Shown here piece after piece: positions 37,936 to 47,703 of a stretch of DNA of 50,690 nucleotides. Source of the DNA: Zoogloea sp. (GTDB lineage: Bacteria; Pseudomonadota; Gammaproteobacteria; Burkholderiales; Rhodocyclaceae). Location: NCBI GenBank assembly GCA_009026175.1, contig WBTZ01000015.1, positions 1 to 50,690 of the forward strand. The letters are read 5' to 3'. Below the pieces are notes generated by a model. That model was given only the letters and a program-made list of their open reading frames with translations, was not told where the DNA came from and did not search any database. The first letter of the stretch is position 1; the number at the start of each line of letters is the position of its first letter. Position numbers and translations under genes: made by a program.

Positions 37936-38760
37936 ATGAGCAGCCCAAGCCACGGCGCGAACGCCCCGCGCACCTACCCGTCCCGCCCCGAGGCGGTGTA
38001 CTTCTACGGCACCTGCCTGGTGGACATGTTCGTCCCCGAGGCCGGCATGGACGCCATCACCCTCCTCGAACGCGAAGGCATCCGCGTCATCTTCCCGGAC
38101 AACCAGACCTGCTGCGGCCAGCCGGCCTTCACCAGCGGCTTCCCGGATGAAGCGCGCCGGGTGGTGGAAGCGCAACTCGACCTGTTCCCCGGCGACCACC
38201 CCATCGTGGTGCCCTCCGGGTCCTGCGCCGGCATGATCCGCTGGCACTGGGAAAAGGTCTGCGCCAGCGACCCGGCCCTCAAGGCCCGCGCCGAAGCGAT
38301 CTCCGCCCGCACCTACGAATTCGCCGAATTCCTGCTCCATGTGCTCGGCTTCAACCGCAAGGACGAAGGCCCCGCCACCACCGTCACCCTGCACACCTCC
38401 TGCTCGGCGCGTCGCGAGATGGGCACCCACCTGGTGGGCCGCGAACTGCTGGCCCGCCTCGGCAACGTCACCCTGGCCCATCACGATCACGAATCGGAAT
38501 GCTGCGGCTTCGGCGGCACCTTCTCCCTCAAGCACCCCGACGTCTCCACCGCCATGGTCAGCGACAAGGTCGCCTCCCTCAAGGCGACGGGCGCCAGCCA
38601 GCTGGTCACCGCCGACTGCGGCTGCATGCTCAACATCACCCAGCGCGCCGCCCGTGAAGACCAGGACGCCGGCCGGGCCTGCGCCTCCCTGCCCGGCGAG
38701 CACCTCGCCACCTTCCTGCTCCGGCGCACCGGCGGCAGCCCCTGCGGAGAGCAGAAATGA
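37936..38760 (+). CDS. lutA: lactate utilisation protein A (LldE-type Fe-S oxidoreductase subunit)
   Basis: The 274-residue protein has two CCG cysteine-rich domains (TCCGQPAF near residue 61 and ECCGFGGTFS near 190) and other paired Cys (SCSARR, DCGCM), the LutA/LldE pattern. With LutB and LutC it forms the non-flavin L-lactate oxidising complex. ATG 37936 has an excellent GGAGAGGAG upstream; the longer frame starting at 37864 has none. Overlaps lutC by 4 bases (ATGA). Confidence 0.93.
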   Translation: MSSPSHGANAPRTYPSRPEAVYFYGTCLVDMFVPEAGMDAITLLEREGIRVIFPDNQTCCGQPAFTSGFPDEARRVVEAQLDLFPGDHPIVVPSGSCAGMIRWHWEKVCASDPALKARAEAISARTYEFAEFLLHVLGFNRKDEGPATTVTLHTSCSARREMGTHLVGRELLARLGNVTLAHHDHESECCGFGGTFSLKHPDVSTAMVSDKVASLKATGASQLVTADCGCMLNITQRAAREDQDAGRACASLPGEHLATFLLRRTGGSPCGEQK

Positions 38761-39431
38761 GCGCCCGCGACCGCATCCTGGCCAAGCTGCGCAAGGCCCG
38801 GCCCGAACTGCCGCAACACCTGCCCAGCCTCGACGACCACTACGCCCCCCGCGCCCGCGGAGAGTCGCGGCAGGAGCGCCTGGCGCGCTTCCGCACCGGC
38901 ATCGAGGGCTTCCACGCCGATGTGCACGTCAGCACGGCCAGCGACTGGCCCCAGGTGCTGGCCACCCTGTGCGCAGAAAAGAACATCCAGACCCTGATGT
39001 ACGGTGCGGCCACCCCGGCCGCCGCACAGCTCGAAGCAACGGCCTTCGGCGGCACCACCCTGCGCCCCTGGGCCGGCCAGTTCGAGGACCTCAAGGCCGA
39101 CCTGTTCCACCGCGTGGATGCCGGCTTCACCCTGGCCCGGGGCGCCATTGCCGAAACCGGCTCGCTGATCCTGTGGCCGTCGGGTGACGAACCGCGCACC
39201 CTGTCGCTGATCCCGCCGATCCATTTCGTGCTGCTCGACGCGGCCACCATCCAGCCCACCTTCTACGACGCCCTGAACAGCGAGAACTGGGCCGCCGGCC
39301 TGCCCACCAACGCCCTGCTGATCTCCGGCCCGTCCAAGACCGCCGACATCCAGCAGACCCTGGCCTACGGCGCCCACGGCCCCAAGGAGCTGATCGTCAT
39401 CGTCATCAACGTGGAAGGAGGCACGGTATGA
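38757..39431 (+). CDS. lutC: lactate utilisation protein C (LUD domain)
   Basis: The 224-residue LUD-domain protein has the family's GITLARGAIAETGSL-like core, seen here as GFTLARGAIAETGSLILWP, and a C-terminal SGPSKTADIQQTLAYGAHGPKEL. It is the LldG/LutC subunit. It sits between lutA and lutB, so the order is A-C-B rather than A-B-C, and both junctions overlap by 4 bases. Confidence 0.92.
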   Translation: MSARDRILAKLRKARPELPQHLPSLDDHYAPRARGESRQERLARFRTGIEGFHADVHVSTASDWPQVLATLCAEKNIQTLMYGAATPAAAQLEATAFGGTTLRPWAGQFEDLKADLFHRVDAGFTLARGAIAETGSLILWPSGDEPRTLSLIPPIHFVLLDAATIQPTFYDALNSENWAAGLPTNALLISGPSKTADIQQTLAYGAHGPKELIVIVINVEGGTV

Positions 39432-40879
39432 GCAGCCCCGCCCAGCAGAGCGCCGGCAAGCCCGTCGCCTTCGTCTCCGCCCAGGCCCTGCGTGCCCGCA
39501 TGCACGATGCGGTGAACGACCCCCACCTGCGCCAGAGCTTCCGCGGCGCCATGGACTTCCTGATGGCCAAGCGCGCCGCCCAGTTTCCCGACCAGGGCGA
39601 GCTGGACTCCCTGCGCAGCCTGTCCGAATCCATCCGCCAGTACAGCCTGTCCAGGCTGCCCGACCTGCTCGAACAACTGGAAAGCAACCTGACCCGCAAC
39701 GGCGTGCAGGTGCACTGGGCCGAGACCCCCGAAGAAGCCAACGCCATCATGCTGGGCATCGCCCAGCGCCACGCGGCCAAGCTGATCGTCAAGGGCAAGT
39801 CGATGGTCAGCGAGGAGATCGAGTTCAACCACGCCATGGAAGCCGCGGGCGTCGGAGCCCTCGAGTCGGACATGGGCGAGTACATCGTCCAGCTCGCCGG
39901 CGAGAAGCCCTCCCACATCATCATGCCGGCGATCCACCAGACCAAGCAGCAGATCGCCAGACTGTTTGCCGAGCACATCCCGGGCGTCGATTACACCGAC
40001 AACGTGGATGCCCTCATCCAGATCGGCCGCCGGGTGCTCCGCGAAAAGTTCGAAGTCGCCGACATCGGCCTCTCCGGCGTCAATTTCGCGGTGGCCGAAA
40101 CCGGCACCCTGTGCCTCGTCGAGAACGAAGGCAACGGCCGCATGTGCACCACCGTGCCCAAGGTGCACATCGCCATCACCGGCATCGAGAAAGTGGTCGA
40201 GAAGCTGGAGCACGTCGCCCCCCTGTTCTCCATCCTCACCCGCTCGGCCACCGGCCAGGCCGTGTCCACCTACTTCAACATGATCTCCGGCCCGCGCCGG
40301 GGCGAAGACAAGGACGGCCCGGAAGAGGTGCACCTGGTCCTCCTCGACAACGGCCGCAGCCAGGCCTATGCCGACGAACAATTGCGCAAGACGCTGCAGT
40401 GCATCCGCTGCGGCGCCTGCATGAACCACTGCCCGGTCTACACCCGGATCGGCGGCCATGCCTACGGGACCACCTACCCCGGCCCCATCGGCAAGATCAT
40501 CTCGCCCCACATGATGGGGCTCGAACAGACCCACCTGCTGCCCACCGCCTCCAGCCTGTGCGGTGCCTGCGGCGAAGTCTGCCCGGTGAAGATCCCCATC
40601 CCCGAGCTGCTGATCCGCCTGCGCGGCGAAGCCAACAGCGCCCCCCACGCCAATCCGGCGATGGTCGGCCAGGGCGCCGCCTACGATCCCAAGATCAGCC
40701 TGCTGTGGAAGCTGTGGGCACGCCTCTATGCCCGCCCCGCCACCTACCGGGCCTTCACCTGGCTGGCGACCCGCTTCCGGGCCCTCACCCCGACGCAGCA
40801 GAGCGGCTGGACCGCCGCCCGCACGCCCCTCAAGCCCGCCTCGCGAAGGTTGAGAGACATGGTCAAAGACCGGCGCTAG
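39428..40879 (+). CDS. lutB: lactate utilisation protein B (LldF-type, LUD plus 2x[4Fe-4S])
   Basis: The 483-residue protein has an N-terminal LUD domain (VNFAVAETGTLCLVENEGN) and a C-terminal ferredoxin-like part with CIRCGACMNHCPVY and CGACGEVCPVKIP, each binding one [4Fe-4S] cluster. It passes electrons in the LutABC complex. A hairpin repeat (40910-40927) fills the 97-base gap before the dehydrogenase gene. Confidence 0.94.
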   Translation: MSSPAQQSAGKPVAFVSAQALRARMHDAVNDPHLRQSFRGAMDFLMAKRAAQFPDQGELDSLRSLSESIRQYSLSRLPDLLEQLESNLTRNGVQVHWAETPEEANAIMLGIAQRHAAKLIVKGKSMVSEEIEFNHAMEAAGVGALESDMGEYIVQLAGEKPSHIIMPAIHQTKQQIARLFAEHIPGVDYTDNVDALIQIGRRVLREKFEVADIGLSGVNFAVAETGTLCLVENEGNGRMCTTVPKVHIAITGIEKVVEKLEHVAPLFSILTRSATGQAVSTYFNMISGPRRGEDKDGPEEVHLVLLDNGRSQAYADEQLRKTLQCIRCGACMNHCPVYTRIGGHAYGTTYPGPIGKIISPHMMGLEQTHLLPTASSLCGACGEVCPVKIPIPELLIRLRGEANSAPHANPAMVGQGAAYDPKISLLWKLWARLYARPATYRAFTWLATRFRALTPTQQSGWTAARTPLKPASRRLRDMVKDRR

Positions 40880-40909
40880 CGCCAATCAGGCGCTGTTTCC
40901 AGGCGCCGA

Positions 40910-40927
40910 GGGCGGCTCAAGCCGCCC
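40910..40927. repeat. GGCGGC hairpin repeat, copy 1
   Basis: GGGCGGC-TCAA-GCCGCCC followed by CTACACC; copy 2 is at 43766-43783. Lies between lutB and the dehydrogenase gene. Confidence 0.6.
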
Positions 40928-40976
40928 CTACACCACCCCCAAGAGTTCAACCCAATCCCTGACGGGAGGACCCGCC

Positions 40977-43757
40977 ATGTCCGCTCTCATCGACGCCCTG
41001 CGCCAACGGCTCTCCGCCGAACGCGTCATCACCGACGAACTGCGCCGCCTTGCCTACGGCACCGACGGCAGCTTCTACCGGCTCATCCCCGAAGTGGTGG
41101 CCGTGGTCAACAACGAAGCCGAAGTGCGCGACGTGGTGGACATTGCCCGCCGCAACGAACGCCCCGTCACCTTCCGCGCCGCCGGCACCAGCCTGTGCGG
41201 CCAGGCGGTGACCGACGGCGTCCTGGTGCTGCTGGGCGAAGGCCTGGCCACCTGCCGCATCAGCAGCGACGGCCTCAGCGTCGCAGTCGGCCCGGCCATC
41301 ATCGGCGCCGAGGTCAATCGCCGCCTGGCGCCCCTGGGCCGCAAGATCGGCCCCGACCCGGCCTCCATCAACGCCGCCAAGATCGGCGGCATGGCGGCCA
41401 ACAACAGCTCCGGCATGTGCTGCGGCACCGCCCAGAACAGCTACAACACCCTGGCCTCGATCCGCGTCATCCTCGCCGACGGCACCCTGCTCGACACCGG
41501 CGACAGCGCCAGCGTGGCCGCCTTCCGCAGCAGCCACGCGGCGCTGCTCGCCCACCTCGGCAGCCTGGCCGCACAGGTGCGGGCCGACGCCGCCCTGGCC
41601 AACCGGATCCGCAGCAAGTACAAGATCAAGAACACCACCGGCTACAGCCTCAACGCCCTGGTGGACTTTGCCGACCCGGTGGACATCCTCGCCCACCTCA
41701 TGATCGGCTCGGAAGGCACCCTCGGCTTCATCGCCGGCGTGACCTACAACACCGTCCCCGAATACGCCCACAAGGCCAGCGCCCTGGCCTTCTTCCCCGA
41801 CATGGAGACCGCCTGCCGCGCCGTGGCCGGCCTCAAGTCCCGCCCGGTGGATGCCGTGGAGCTGCTCGACCGCGCCTCCCTGCGCTGCGTCGCCGACAAG
41901 CCGGGCATGCCCGCCCTGCTCAAGACCCTGCCCGACGGCGTCACCGCCCTGCTCATCGAAACCCGCGCCCCCGGCGCCACCGAGCTGCAGACCCGCATCG
42001 CCTCGGTGCTCGAAGAACTGCACGCCTACCCCCTCATCGAAGCGCCTGCCTTCACCACCGACCCGGCCGAGATCGAGCGCCTGTGGAACGTGCGCAAGGG
42101 CACCTTCCCCGCCGTCGGCGCCGTGCGCAAACCCGGCACCACGGTGATCATCGAGGACGTGGCCGTCGCCGTGCCCGACCTGGCCGCCGCCTGCCTCGAC
42201 CTCCAGCAGCTCTTCGCCAGGCACGGCTACCACGAGGCCATCATCTTCGGCCACGCCCTGGAAGGGAACGTGCACTTCGTATTCACCCAGGACTTCGGCA
42301 TCGAATCCGAGGTGGCCCGCTACGCCGCCTTCATGGATGACCTGTGCCAGGTGCTGGTGAGCAAGTACGACGCCTCCCTCAAGGCCGAGCACGGCACCGG
42401 CCGCAACATGGCCCCCTTCGTCGAGCTGGAATGGGGCAGCCAGGCCTACGCCTTGATGAAGGAGATCAAGGCTTTGTTCGACCCGGAAGGCCTGCTCAAC
42501 CCGGGCGTCATCATCAATGACGACCCCCAGGCCCACCTCAAGCACCTCAAGCCCATGCCCGCCGCCGGCCAGCTCTACGCCCCGGTGGACCGCTGCATCG
42601 AATGCGGCTTCTGCGAGCCCCAGTGCCCGTCCCACGGCCTCACCCTGTCGCCGCGCCAGCGCATCGTCGGCTGGCGCGAACTGTCGCGCCGCCAGGCCGC
42701 TGGCGAAGCCCCCGGCCAGCTCGGCGAGGACTACCTCTACATGGGCCTCGACACCTGCGCCACCTGCGGCCTGTGCTCCACCGCCTGCCCGGTGGGCATC
42801 GAGACCGGCGCCCTGACCCGTGCCGTGCGCGGTGAAAAGCTCTCCAGCGTGGCCCGCAGCCTCGGCCAGGTCGCCGCCAACCACTTCGGCGCCACCCAGG
42901 CCCTGGCCCGCACGGCCATCAAGGCCGGCCACCTCGCCGAATCCATCGTCGGCACCAAGGCCTTGTCGCGCCTCACCGGCGGCGCCTGGAAGGCCCACAT
43001 GCCGACGCCCCAGCCCCTCGGCCGCGCCTCGCGCAGCAGCGGCGACAAGATCGTGTACTTCCCCACCTGCGCCGGCCGCATGTTCGGCGCCGACACGCCC
43101 GAACACGCCCTCTCCGCCACCGTCATCCGTGTGCTGGAGCGGGCCGGCTACGCCCCCATCGTGCCCGACAGCGTCAACAGCCTGTGCTGCGGCCAGTCCT
43201 TCGCCAGCAAGGGCCTCGAGGCCGACGCCGACCGCAAGTCCGCCGAACTGGAGGCCGCCCTGCTCAAGGCCAGCAACAACGGCGAATACCCCGTGGTGCT
43301 CGACGCCAGCGCCTGCTCCCTGCGCATGAAGACCTTCCTGGCCGAGCGCCTCAAGGTGTACGACCTGGTGGAGTTCGCCCACGACGCCCTGCTGCCGCGC
43401 CTGATGCTGCACAAGAAGGCCGACCCGGTGCTGGTGCACCTCAACTGCTCGGCCCGCCGCATGGGCTTCGAAAGCAAGCTCAGGCAGCTCGCCAGCGCCT
43501 GCGCCGACCAGGTGGTGCTGCCGGCCGAGGTGAAGTGCTGCGGCTTCGGCGGCGACCGCGGCTTCGTGGTGCCCGAACTCAACACCCACGCCCTGCGCAA
43601 GCTCCACGCCGACGTGCCGGCCGGCTGCTGCGGCGGCTACTCCAGCAACCAGACCTGCGAGATCGGCCTCACCAACGCCACCGGCCTGCCCTACCGCTCC
43701 ATCGTCCATCTGCTCGACGAATGCAGCGCCGAGGCCGCCCGCCTGGCCACCTGCTGA
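40977..43757 (+). CDS. FAD/Fe-S D-lactate dehydrogenase (Dld-II type)
   Basis: The 926-residue protein fuses a flavoprotein to an Fe-S oxidoreductase. The first half has a PCMH-type FAD domain (VTFRAAGTSLCGQAVTDGVLV, then KIGGMAANNSSGMCCGTAQNSY) and a FAD-linked oxidase C domain (HGTGRNMAPFVELEWG). The second half has two ferredoxin motifs (CIECGFCEPQCP near 541, CATCGLCSTACP near 595) and two CCG domains (LCCGQSFASKGLE, KCCGFGGDRGFV). This is the arrangement of the Shewanella Dld-II family, so D-lactate oxidation to pyruvate is likely; a glycolate or 2-hydroxyacid role is possible. Strong ribosome-binding site GGGAGGA. Confidence 0.88.
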   Translation: MSALIDALRQRLSAERVITDELRRLAYGTDGSFYRLIPEVVAVVNNEAEVRDVVDIARRNERPVTFRAAGTSLCGQAVTDGVLVLLGEGLATCRISSDGLSVAVGPAIIGAEVNRRLAPLGRKIGPDPASINAAKIGGMAANNSSGMCCGTAQNSYNTLASIRVILADGTLLDTGDSASVAAFRSSHAALLAHLGSLAAQVRADAALANRIRSKYKIKNTTGYSLNALVDFADPVDILAHLMIGSEGTLGFIAGVTYNTVPEYAHKASALAFFPDMETACRAVAGLKSRPVDAVELLDRASLRCVADKPGMPALLKTLPDGVTALLIETRAPGATELQTRIASVLEELHAYPLIEAPAFTTDPAEIERLWNVRKGTFPAVGAVRKPGTTVIIEDVAVAVPDLAAACLDLQQLFARHGYHEAIIFGHALEGNVHFVFTQDFGIESEVARYAAFMDDLCQVLVSKYDASLKAEHGTGRNMAPFVELEWGSQAYALMKEIKALFDPEGLLNPGVIINDDPQAHLKHLKPMPAAGQLYAPVDRCIECGFCEPQCPSHGLTLSPRQRIVGWRELSRRQAAGEAPGQLGEDYLYMGLDTCATCGLCSTACPVGIETGALTRAVRGEKLSSVARSLGQVAANHFGATQALARTAIKAGHLAESIVGTKALSRLTGGAWKAHMPTPQPLGRASRSSGDKIVYFPTCAGRMFGADTPEHALSATVIRVLERAGYAPIVPDSVNSLCCGQSFASKGLEADADRKSAELEAALLKASNNGEYPVVLDASACSLRMKTFLAERLKVYDLVEFAHDALLPRLMLHKKADPVLVHLNCSARRMGFESKLRQLASACADQVVLPAEVKCCGFGGDRGFVVPELNTHALRKLHADVPAGCCGGYSSNQTCEIGLTNATGLPYRSIVHLLDECSAEAARLATC

Positions 43758-43765
43758 AGTGAGCT

Positions 43766-43783
43766 GGGCGGCTGAAGCCGCCC
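43766..43783. repeat. GGCGGC hairpin repeat, copy 2
   Basis: GGGCGGC-TGAA-GCCGCCC followed by CTGCACC, nearly identical to copy 1 in stem and right flank. Lies between the dehydrogenase and permease genes. Confidence 0.6.
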
Positions 43784-43896
43784 CTGCACCTCCAACCAAC
43801 CAATAAAAGCAGCACCACACGCAGTACCGACGACACCGCAGCAACGGCAATACCCATATAGCCATACCCACCGCATTCACCAAGGAGGAAACACGA

Positions 43897-45543
43897 ATGC
43901 AACCCTGGATGCAGATTTACGACCCCCTGGGCAACCTCTGGTTGTCCTCGCTGGTCGCCGCCCTGCCGATCATCTTCTTCTTCGTCGCGCTCGCCGTACT
44001 GCGCCTGAAGGGGCACGTGGCCGGCACCATCACCGTGGCCATCGCCCTGGCCGTGGCCATCTTCTTCTACAAGATGCCGGTACAGATGGCCCTGGCCTCC
44101 GCCGGCTACGGCTTCCTGTACGGCCTGTGGCCCATCGCCTGGATCATCATCGCGGCGGTGTTCCTGTACAAGATCACGGTCAAGACCGGCCAGTTCGACA
44201 TCATCCGGGCCTCGGTCGTCTCGATCACCGATGACCAGCGCCTGCAGATGCTGCTCGTCGGCTTCTCCTTCGGCGCCTTCCTGGAAGGTGCGGCGGGCTT
44301 CGGCGCCCCGGTGGCGATCACCGCCGCCCTGCTCGTGGGCCTGGGCTTCAACCCGCTCTACGCCGCCGGCTTGTGCCTCATCGCCAACACCGCCCCGGTG
44401 GCCTTCGGCGCCATGGGCATCCCCATCATCGTGGGCGGCCAGGTCACCGGCATCGACCCCTTCAAGATCGGCCAGATGGCCGGCCGCCAACTCCCGCTGC
44501 TGTCGGTGATCGTGCCCTTCTGGCTGGTCGCCATGATGGACGGCTGGCGCGGCATCAAGGAAACCTGGCCCGCCATCATCGTGGCCGGCGGCTCCTTCGC
44601 CGTGACCCAGTTCTTCACCGCCAACTACATCGGACCGGAGCTGCCGGACATCACCTCCGCGCTGGTCAGCCTGATCTGCCTGACCATCTTCCTGAAGAAC
44701 TGGAAACCCAAGCGCATCTTCCGCTTCGACAACCAGCACCACGCCGAACTGGGCGAAGACAGCCACCACAGCTTCGGCCAGATCGCCAAGGCCTGGTCGC
44801 CCTTCGTCATCCTGACCATCATGGTCACCATCTGGAGCCTCAAGCCCTTCAAGGCCCTGTTCGCCAAGGACGGCCCGCTGTACTCGCTGGTGTTCCAGTT
44901 CCCGGTGCCCATGCTCGACAAGCTGGTCATCAAGATGGAGCCCATCGTCGCCAAGGCCACGCCCTACGCCGCGGTGTACAAGCTGGACATCCTCTCCGCC
45001 ACCGGCACCGCCATCTTCCTGGCGGCCCTCATCAGCATGGTCGTGCTGGGCATGCGCAGCAGCGACGCCGCCAAGGCCCTGAAGGACACCGTGGTCGAGC
45101 TGAAGCGCCCGATCTACTCCATCGGCATGGTGCTGGCCTTTGCCTTCGTGGCCAACTACTCCGGCCTGTCCGCCACCCTGGCCCTGCTGCTGGCCGGTAC
45201 CGGTGCGCTGTTCCCCTTCTTCAGCCCCTTCCTGGGCTGGCTGGGCGTCTTCCTCACCGGCTCGGACACCTCGTCCAACGCCCTGTTCTGCTCCCTGCAG
45301 GCCACCACCGCCCACCAGGTCGGCGTCTCCGACACCCTGCTGGTGGCGGCCAACACCACCGGCGGCGTGACCGGCAAGATGATCTCGCCGCAATCCATCG
45401 CCGTGGCCTGCGCCGCCGTGGGCCTGGTCGGCAAGGAATCGGACCTGTTCCGCTTCACCGTCAAGCACAGCCTGATGTTCGCCACCATGGTCGGCATCAT
45501 CACCACCCTGCAGGCCTATGTGTTCACCTGGATGATCCCCTGA
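43897..45543 (+). CDS. lldP: L-lactate permease
   Basis: The 548-residue inner-membrane protein has about a dozen hydrophobic helices and the LctP family stretches: [50 protein letters not shown] and [17 protein letters not shown]. It imports lactate with protons. Strong ribosome-binding site AAGGAGGAAA. Last gene of the lactate operon, ending in an intrinsic terminator. Confidence 0.95.
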   Translation: MQPWMQIYDPLGNLWLSSLVAALPIIFFFVALAVLRLKGHVAGTITVAIALAVAIFFYKMPVQMALASAGYGFLYGLWPIAWIIIAAVFLYKITVKTGQFDIIRASVVSITDDQRLQMLLVGFSFGAFLEGAAGFGAPVAITAALLVGLGFNPLYAAGLCLIANTAPVAFGAMGIPIIVGGQVTGIDPFKIGQMAGRQLPLLSVIVPFWLVAMMDGWRGIKETWPAIIVAGGSFAVTQFFTANYIGPELPDITSALVSLICLTIFLKNWKPKRIFRFDNQHHAELGEDSHHSFGQIAKAWSPFVILTIMVTIWSLKPFKALFAKDGPLYSLVFQFPVPMLDKLVIKMEPIVAKATPYAAVYKLDILSATGTAIFLAALISMVVLGMRSSDAAKALKDTVVELKRPIYSIGMVLAFAFVANYSGLSATLALLLAGTGALFPFFSPFLGWLGVFLTGSDTSSNALFCSLQATTAHQVGVSDTLLVAANTTGGVTGKMISPQSIAVACAAVGLVGKESDLFRFTVKHSLMFATMVGIITTLQAYVFTWMIP

Positions 45544-45594
45544 TCGTCCCACCGTCTCTTCAGTATGGGGGTGATGCGTCCCCTGGGAGCCTTG

Positions 45595-45626
45595 ACGGCG
45601 GCCGCGCAAGCGGTCGCCGTTTTTTT
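45595..45626 (+). terminator. intrinsic terminator after lldP
   Basis: An 11-bp stem (45595-45605 with 45610-45620, one G-U pair), GCAA tetraloop, and seven Ts to 45626. The stop codon of the opposite FlgB-like gene lies at its T-run. Confidence 0.85.
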
Positions 45627-46224
45627 ATCGGCCCGCCCCCGAGCCGCCCAGGGCACGGGCCAGCTCCTGCCCTTCGTCCTTGACCTGCTCCAGCTCGAAC
45701 TGGAAACGGATGCTGTTCTCGGCAAACTTGGCGCGCTCCGCATCCATGTCCACCGTGTTGCCGTCCACACTGCCCTGGCCGGCCTGGTGATACTTTAGCG
45801 CCAGAGCCTGTACGGTGCGCTGCACCGACCCCGGCTGATGCAAGGCCGAACTGGTGCTCATCGGCAGCGGCGGAGCCTGGTGGTGATTGGCCTCCTCGAG
45901 GGCCGCCCGCAGATCGAAATCCCGCGCCTTGTAGTTCGGCGTATCTGCATTGGCCATATTGGAAGCAATGAGCTGCTGCCGCTGTGCCAGGATCTCCATT
46001 GCCCGGTGGTCGAACTCCGGGTCCACCGCTTTGGCATCCGGCAGGGGCATGTGATGGGAATCCGTCCGCAGGCCATTCACGGTAGTCCGACGCATCGACT
46101 GGGCCACCAGCTCGCGGAAGGTGGAGCCCTCCTCCCCCGTGCCTTCAAGGGCCGGGCTGGCGGCCGGGGAATCTGCCGGGGGCTGCACGATGACGGACGG
46201 GAAACGGCTGGAGATCGATGACAT
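45625..46224 (-). CDS. orphan FlgB-like flagellar rod protein with N-terminal extension
   Basis: The 199-residue protein has from about residue 75 on the rod-protein pattern of FlgB: AMEILAQRQQLIASNMANADTPNYKARDFDLRAALEEA, and at the C-terminus DGNTVDMDAERAKFAENSIRFQFELEQV. Ordinary FlgB is about 130-150 residues; here about 75 extra N-terminal residues, Pro/Ser-rich then basic, come first. No other flagellar gene is in the window. The ATG at 46224 was chosen; the longer frame to 46311 has no support. It may be a second or displaced FlgB; whether the genome has a complete flagellar cluster cannot be seen. Confidence 0.8.
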   Translation of the reverse strand: MSSISSRFPSVIVQPPADSPAASPALEGTGEEGSTFRELVAQSMRRTTVNGLRTDSHHMPLPDAKAVDPEFDHRAMEILAQRQQLIASNMANADTPNYKARDFDLRAALEEANHHQAPPLPMSTSSALHQPGSVQRTVQALALKYHQAGQGSVDGNTVDMDAERAKFAENSIRFQFELEQVKDEGQELARALGGSGAGR

Positions 46225-46356
46225 GACACACCTGCTGGCGCAATACACGAGCCCCATCATGGCAAGCCCGAACGCTTGCGGCAAGCACCGCCGATCGGCG
46301 ATGCTATGCACCGCAACATCTGCCCGCCGTCGTTAAGAGCCTCACACACCCCGCGC

Positions 46357-47685
46357 ATGGACCAACCGCTGCAAGACCGCCTCCTGAACTGCGTGGACCT
46401 CCTGCTCGACGCAGTCTTCCTCGTCGATGCCGCCGGACACATCCATTACGTCAATCCCGCCTGCGAGCGCATCTTCGGCTACACCCAGGCCGAGATGATC
46501 GGCCAGCGGATGGTGAATTTCCTGTACCCCGAAGACCTCGCCCGCACCCGGGAAGAGTCGCTCAAGATCATGGCCGGCTTTCCGCGGGTGGGTTTCGAGA
46601 ACCGCTACGTCCACAAGAATGGGCAGATCGTCCACATCATGTGGTCGGCGCGCTGGTCCGAGGCCGACAAGCTGCGCATCGGCGTGGCCCGCGACGTCAC
46701 CGGGCAGAAGCTGGCCGAGGCCATGCAGGCCGCCACCTACGCGGTGTCCGAAGCCGCCCACAGCGCCAAGGACCTGGACAGCCTGTTCTCCCTGATCCAC
46801 GCCATCATCGCCCGCTGCGTACCGCTGGCCGGCCTGGCCGTGGCCACCTGCATGCACGACCCCGACCAGCTCGGATTTCCCTACCAGCGCAACGACGACA
46901 ACGACGACCCGCTGATCGAGGAGACCACCGCCCGCAAGCTGTGCGAAGAAGTCCTGCGCAGCGGCCAGCCCCTGCAGCTGACCCACGACGCCCTGGCCGC
47001 CCCCTCCGGTGTCGATGCGGCGGCCCAGGGCGCCAGCGCCTGGCTGATCCTGCCCCTCGTCGCCCAGCGCGAGGCCATCGGCGTGCTGATCCTCAAGGCC
47101 CGCCCCGGCGCCAGCTATTCGGACAAGGACAGGGAGCTCCTCCACTTCGTCTCGGCCCAGGTCGCCACCGCCATCGAACGGGGCCAGCTCAAGGCCCGGC
47201 TGCTGCGCGCCGCCCAGTACGACGACCTCACCAACCTGCCCAACCGCCGGCTCTTCCACGACCGCCTGGCCACCGCCCTGGCCCGCGCCAAGCGCAAGCA
47301 GCGCCCGATGGCCCTGCTCTACATCGACATCGACGACTTCAAGCGCGTCAATGACACCCTCGGCCACAGCGCCGGCGACCGGCTGCTGCAGCACATCGCC
47401 CGCTGCCTGGAAGGCTGCGTGCGCAAGGCCGACACCGTCGCCCGCCTGGGCGGCGATGAATTCGTGATGATCCTGGAAGACATCCACGGCCCCCACGACG
47501 CCCTCGCCGTGATCGAAAAGATCCGCACCGCCCTGCAAGAAGACTGCACCATCGACGGCACCAGGCTGCACACCGTCGCCAGCATCGGCCTGGCCCTGTA
47601 CCCCGAGCACGGCACCGAAGCCGAAGCGCTGCTCAAGCACTCCGACGACCGGATGTACCACGAAAAGACCGGCCGCCCCGACTAG
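46357..47685 (+). CDS. diguanylate cyclase with PAS and GAF sensor domains
   Basis: The 442-residue soluble protein has a PAS domain (about 10-125; AVFLVDAAGHIHYVNPACERIFGYTQAEMIG, with PAC VARDVTGQKLAE), a GAF domain (about 130-280) and a GGDEF domain (YDDLTNLPNRRLFHDRL on). The active-site GGDEF is intact and the inhibitory I-site RxxD (RKAD) lies five residues ahead of it, so it should make c-di-GMP with product inhibition. No EAL domain. ATG 46357 gives a natural start; the open frame upstream to 46276 is not supported. Divergent from the FlgB-like gene. Confidence 0.93.
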   Translation: MDQPLQDRLLNCVDLLLDAVFLVDAAGHIHYVNPACERIFGYTQAEMIGQRMVNFLYPEDLARTREESLKIMAGFPRVGFENRYVHKNGQIVHIMWSARWSEADKLRIGVARDVTGQKLAEAMQAATYAVSEAAHSAKDLDSLFSLIHAIIARCVPLAGLAVATCMHDPDQLGFPYQRNDDNDDPLIEETTARKLCEEVLRSGQPLQLTHDALAAPSGVDAAAQGASAWLILPLVAQREAIGVLILKARPGASYSDKDRELLHFVSAQVATAIERGQLKARLLRAAQYDDLTNLPNRRLFHDRLATALARAKRKQRPMALLYIDIDDFKRVNDTLGHSAGDRLLQHIARCLEGCVRKADTVARLGGDEFVMILEDIHGPHDALAVIEKIRTALQEDCTIDGTRLHTVASIGLALYPEHGTEAEALLKHSDDRMYHEKTGRPD

Positions 47686-47703
47686 GCGCCCCCTGCGGCC
47701 CCC

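Noticed and set aside
40947-43883. A very long open frame on the minus strand opposite the D-lactate dehydrogenase gene
   Set aside because: It is rich in Gly/Val/Ala/His with no domain motif, mirrors codon bias of the plus-strand gene, and the plus-strand protein is clearly conserved. The same applies to long antisense frames opposite the RNB, ppc, purH, purD and lldP genes.
46225-46356. Sigma-28 flagellar promoter for the FlgB-like gene
   Set aside because: A GCCGATC resembling the -10 is present, but no TAAA-type -35 lies at the right distance.
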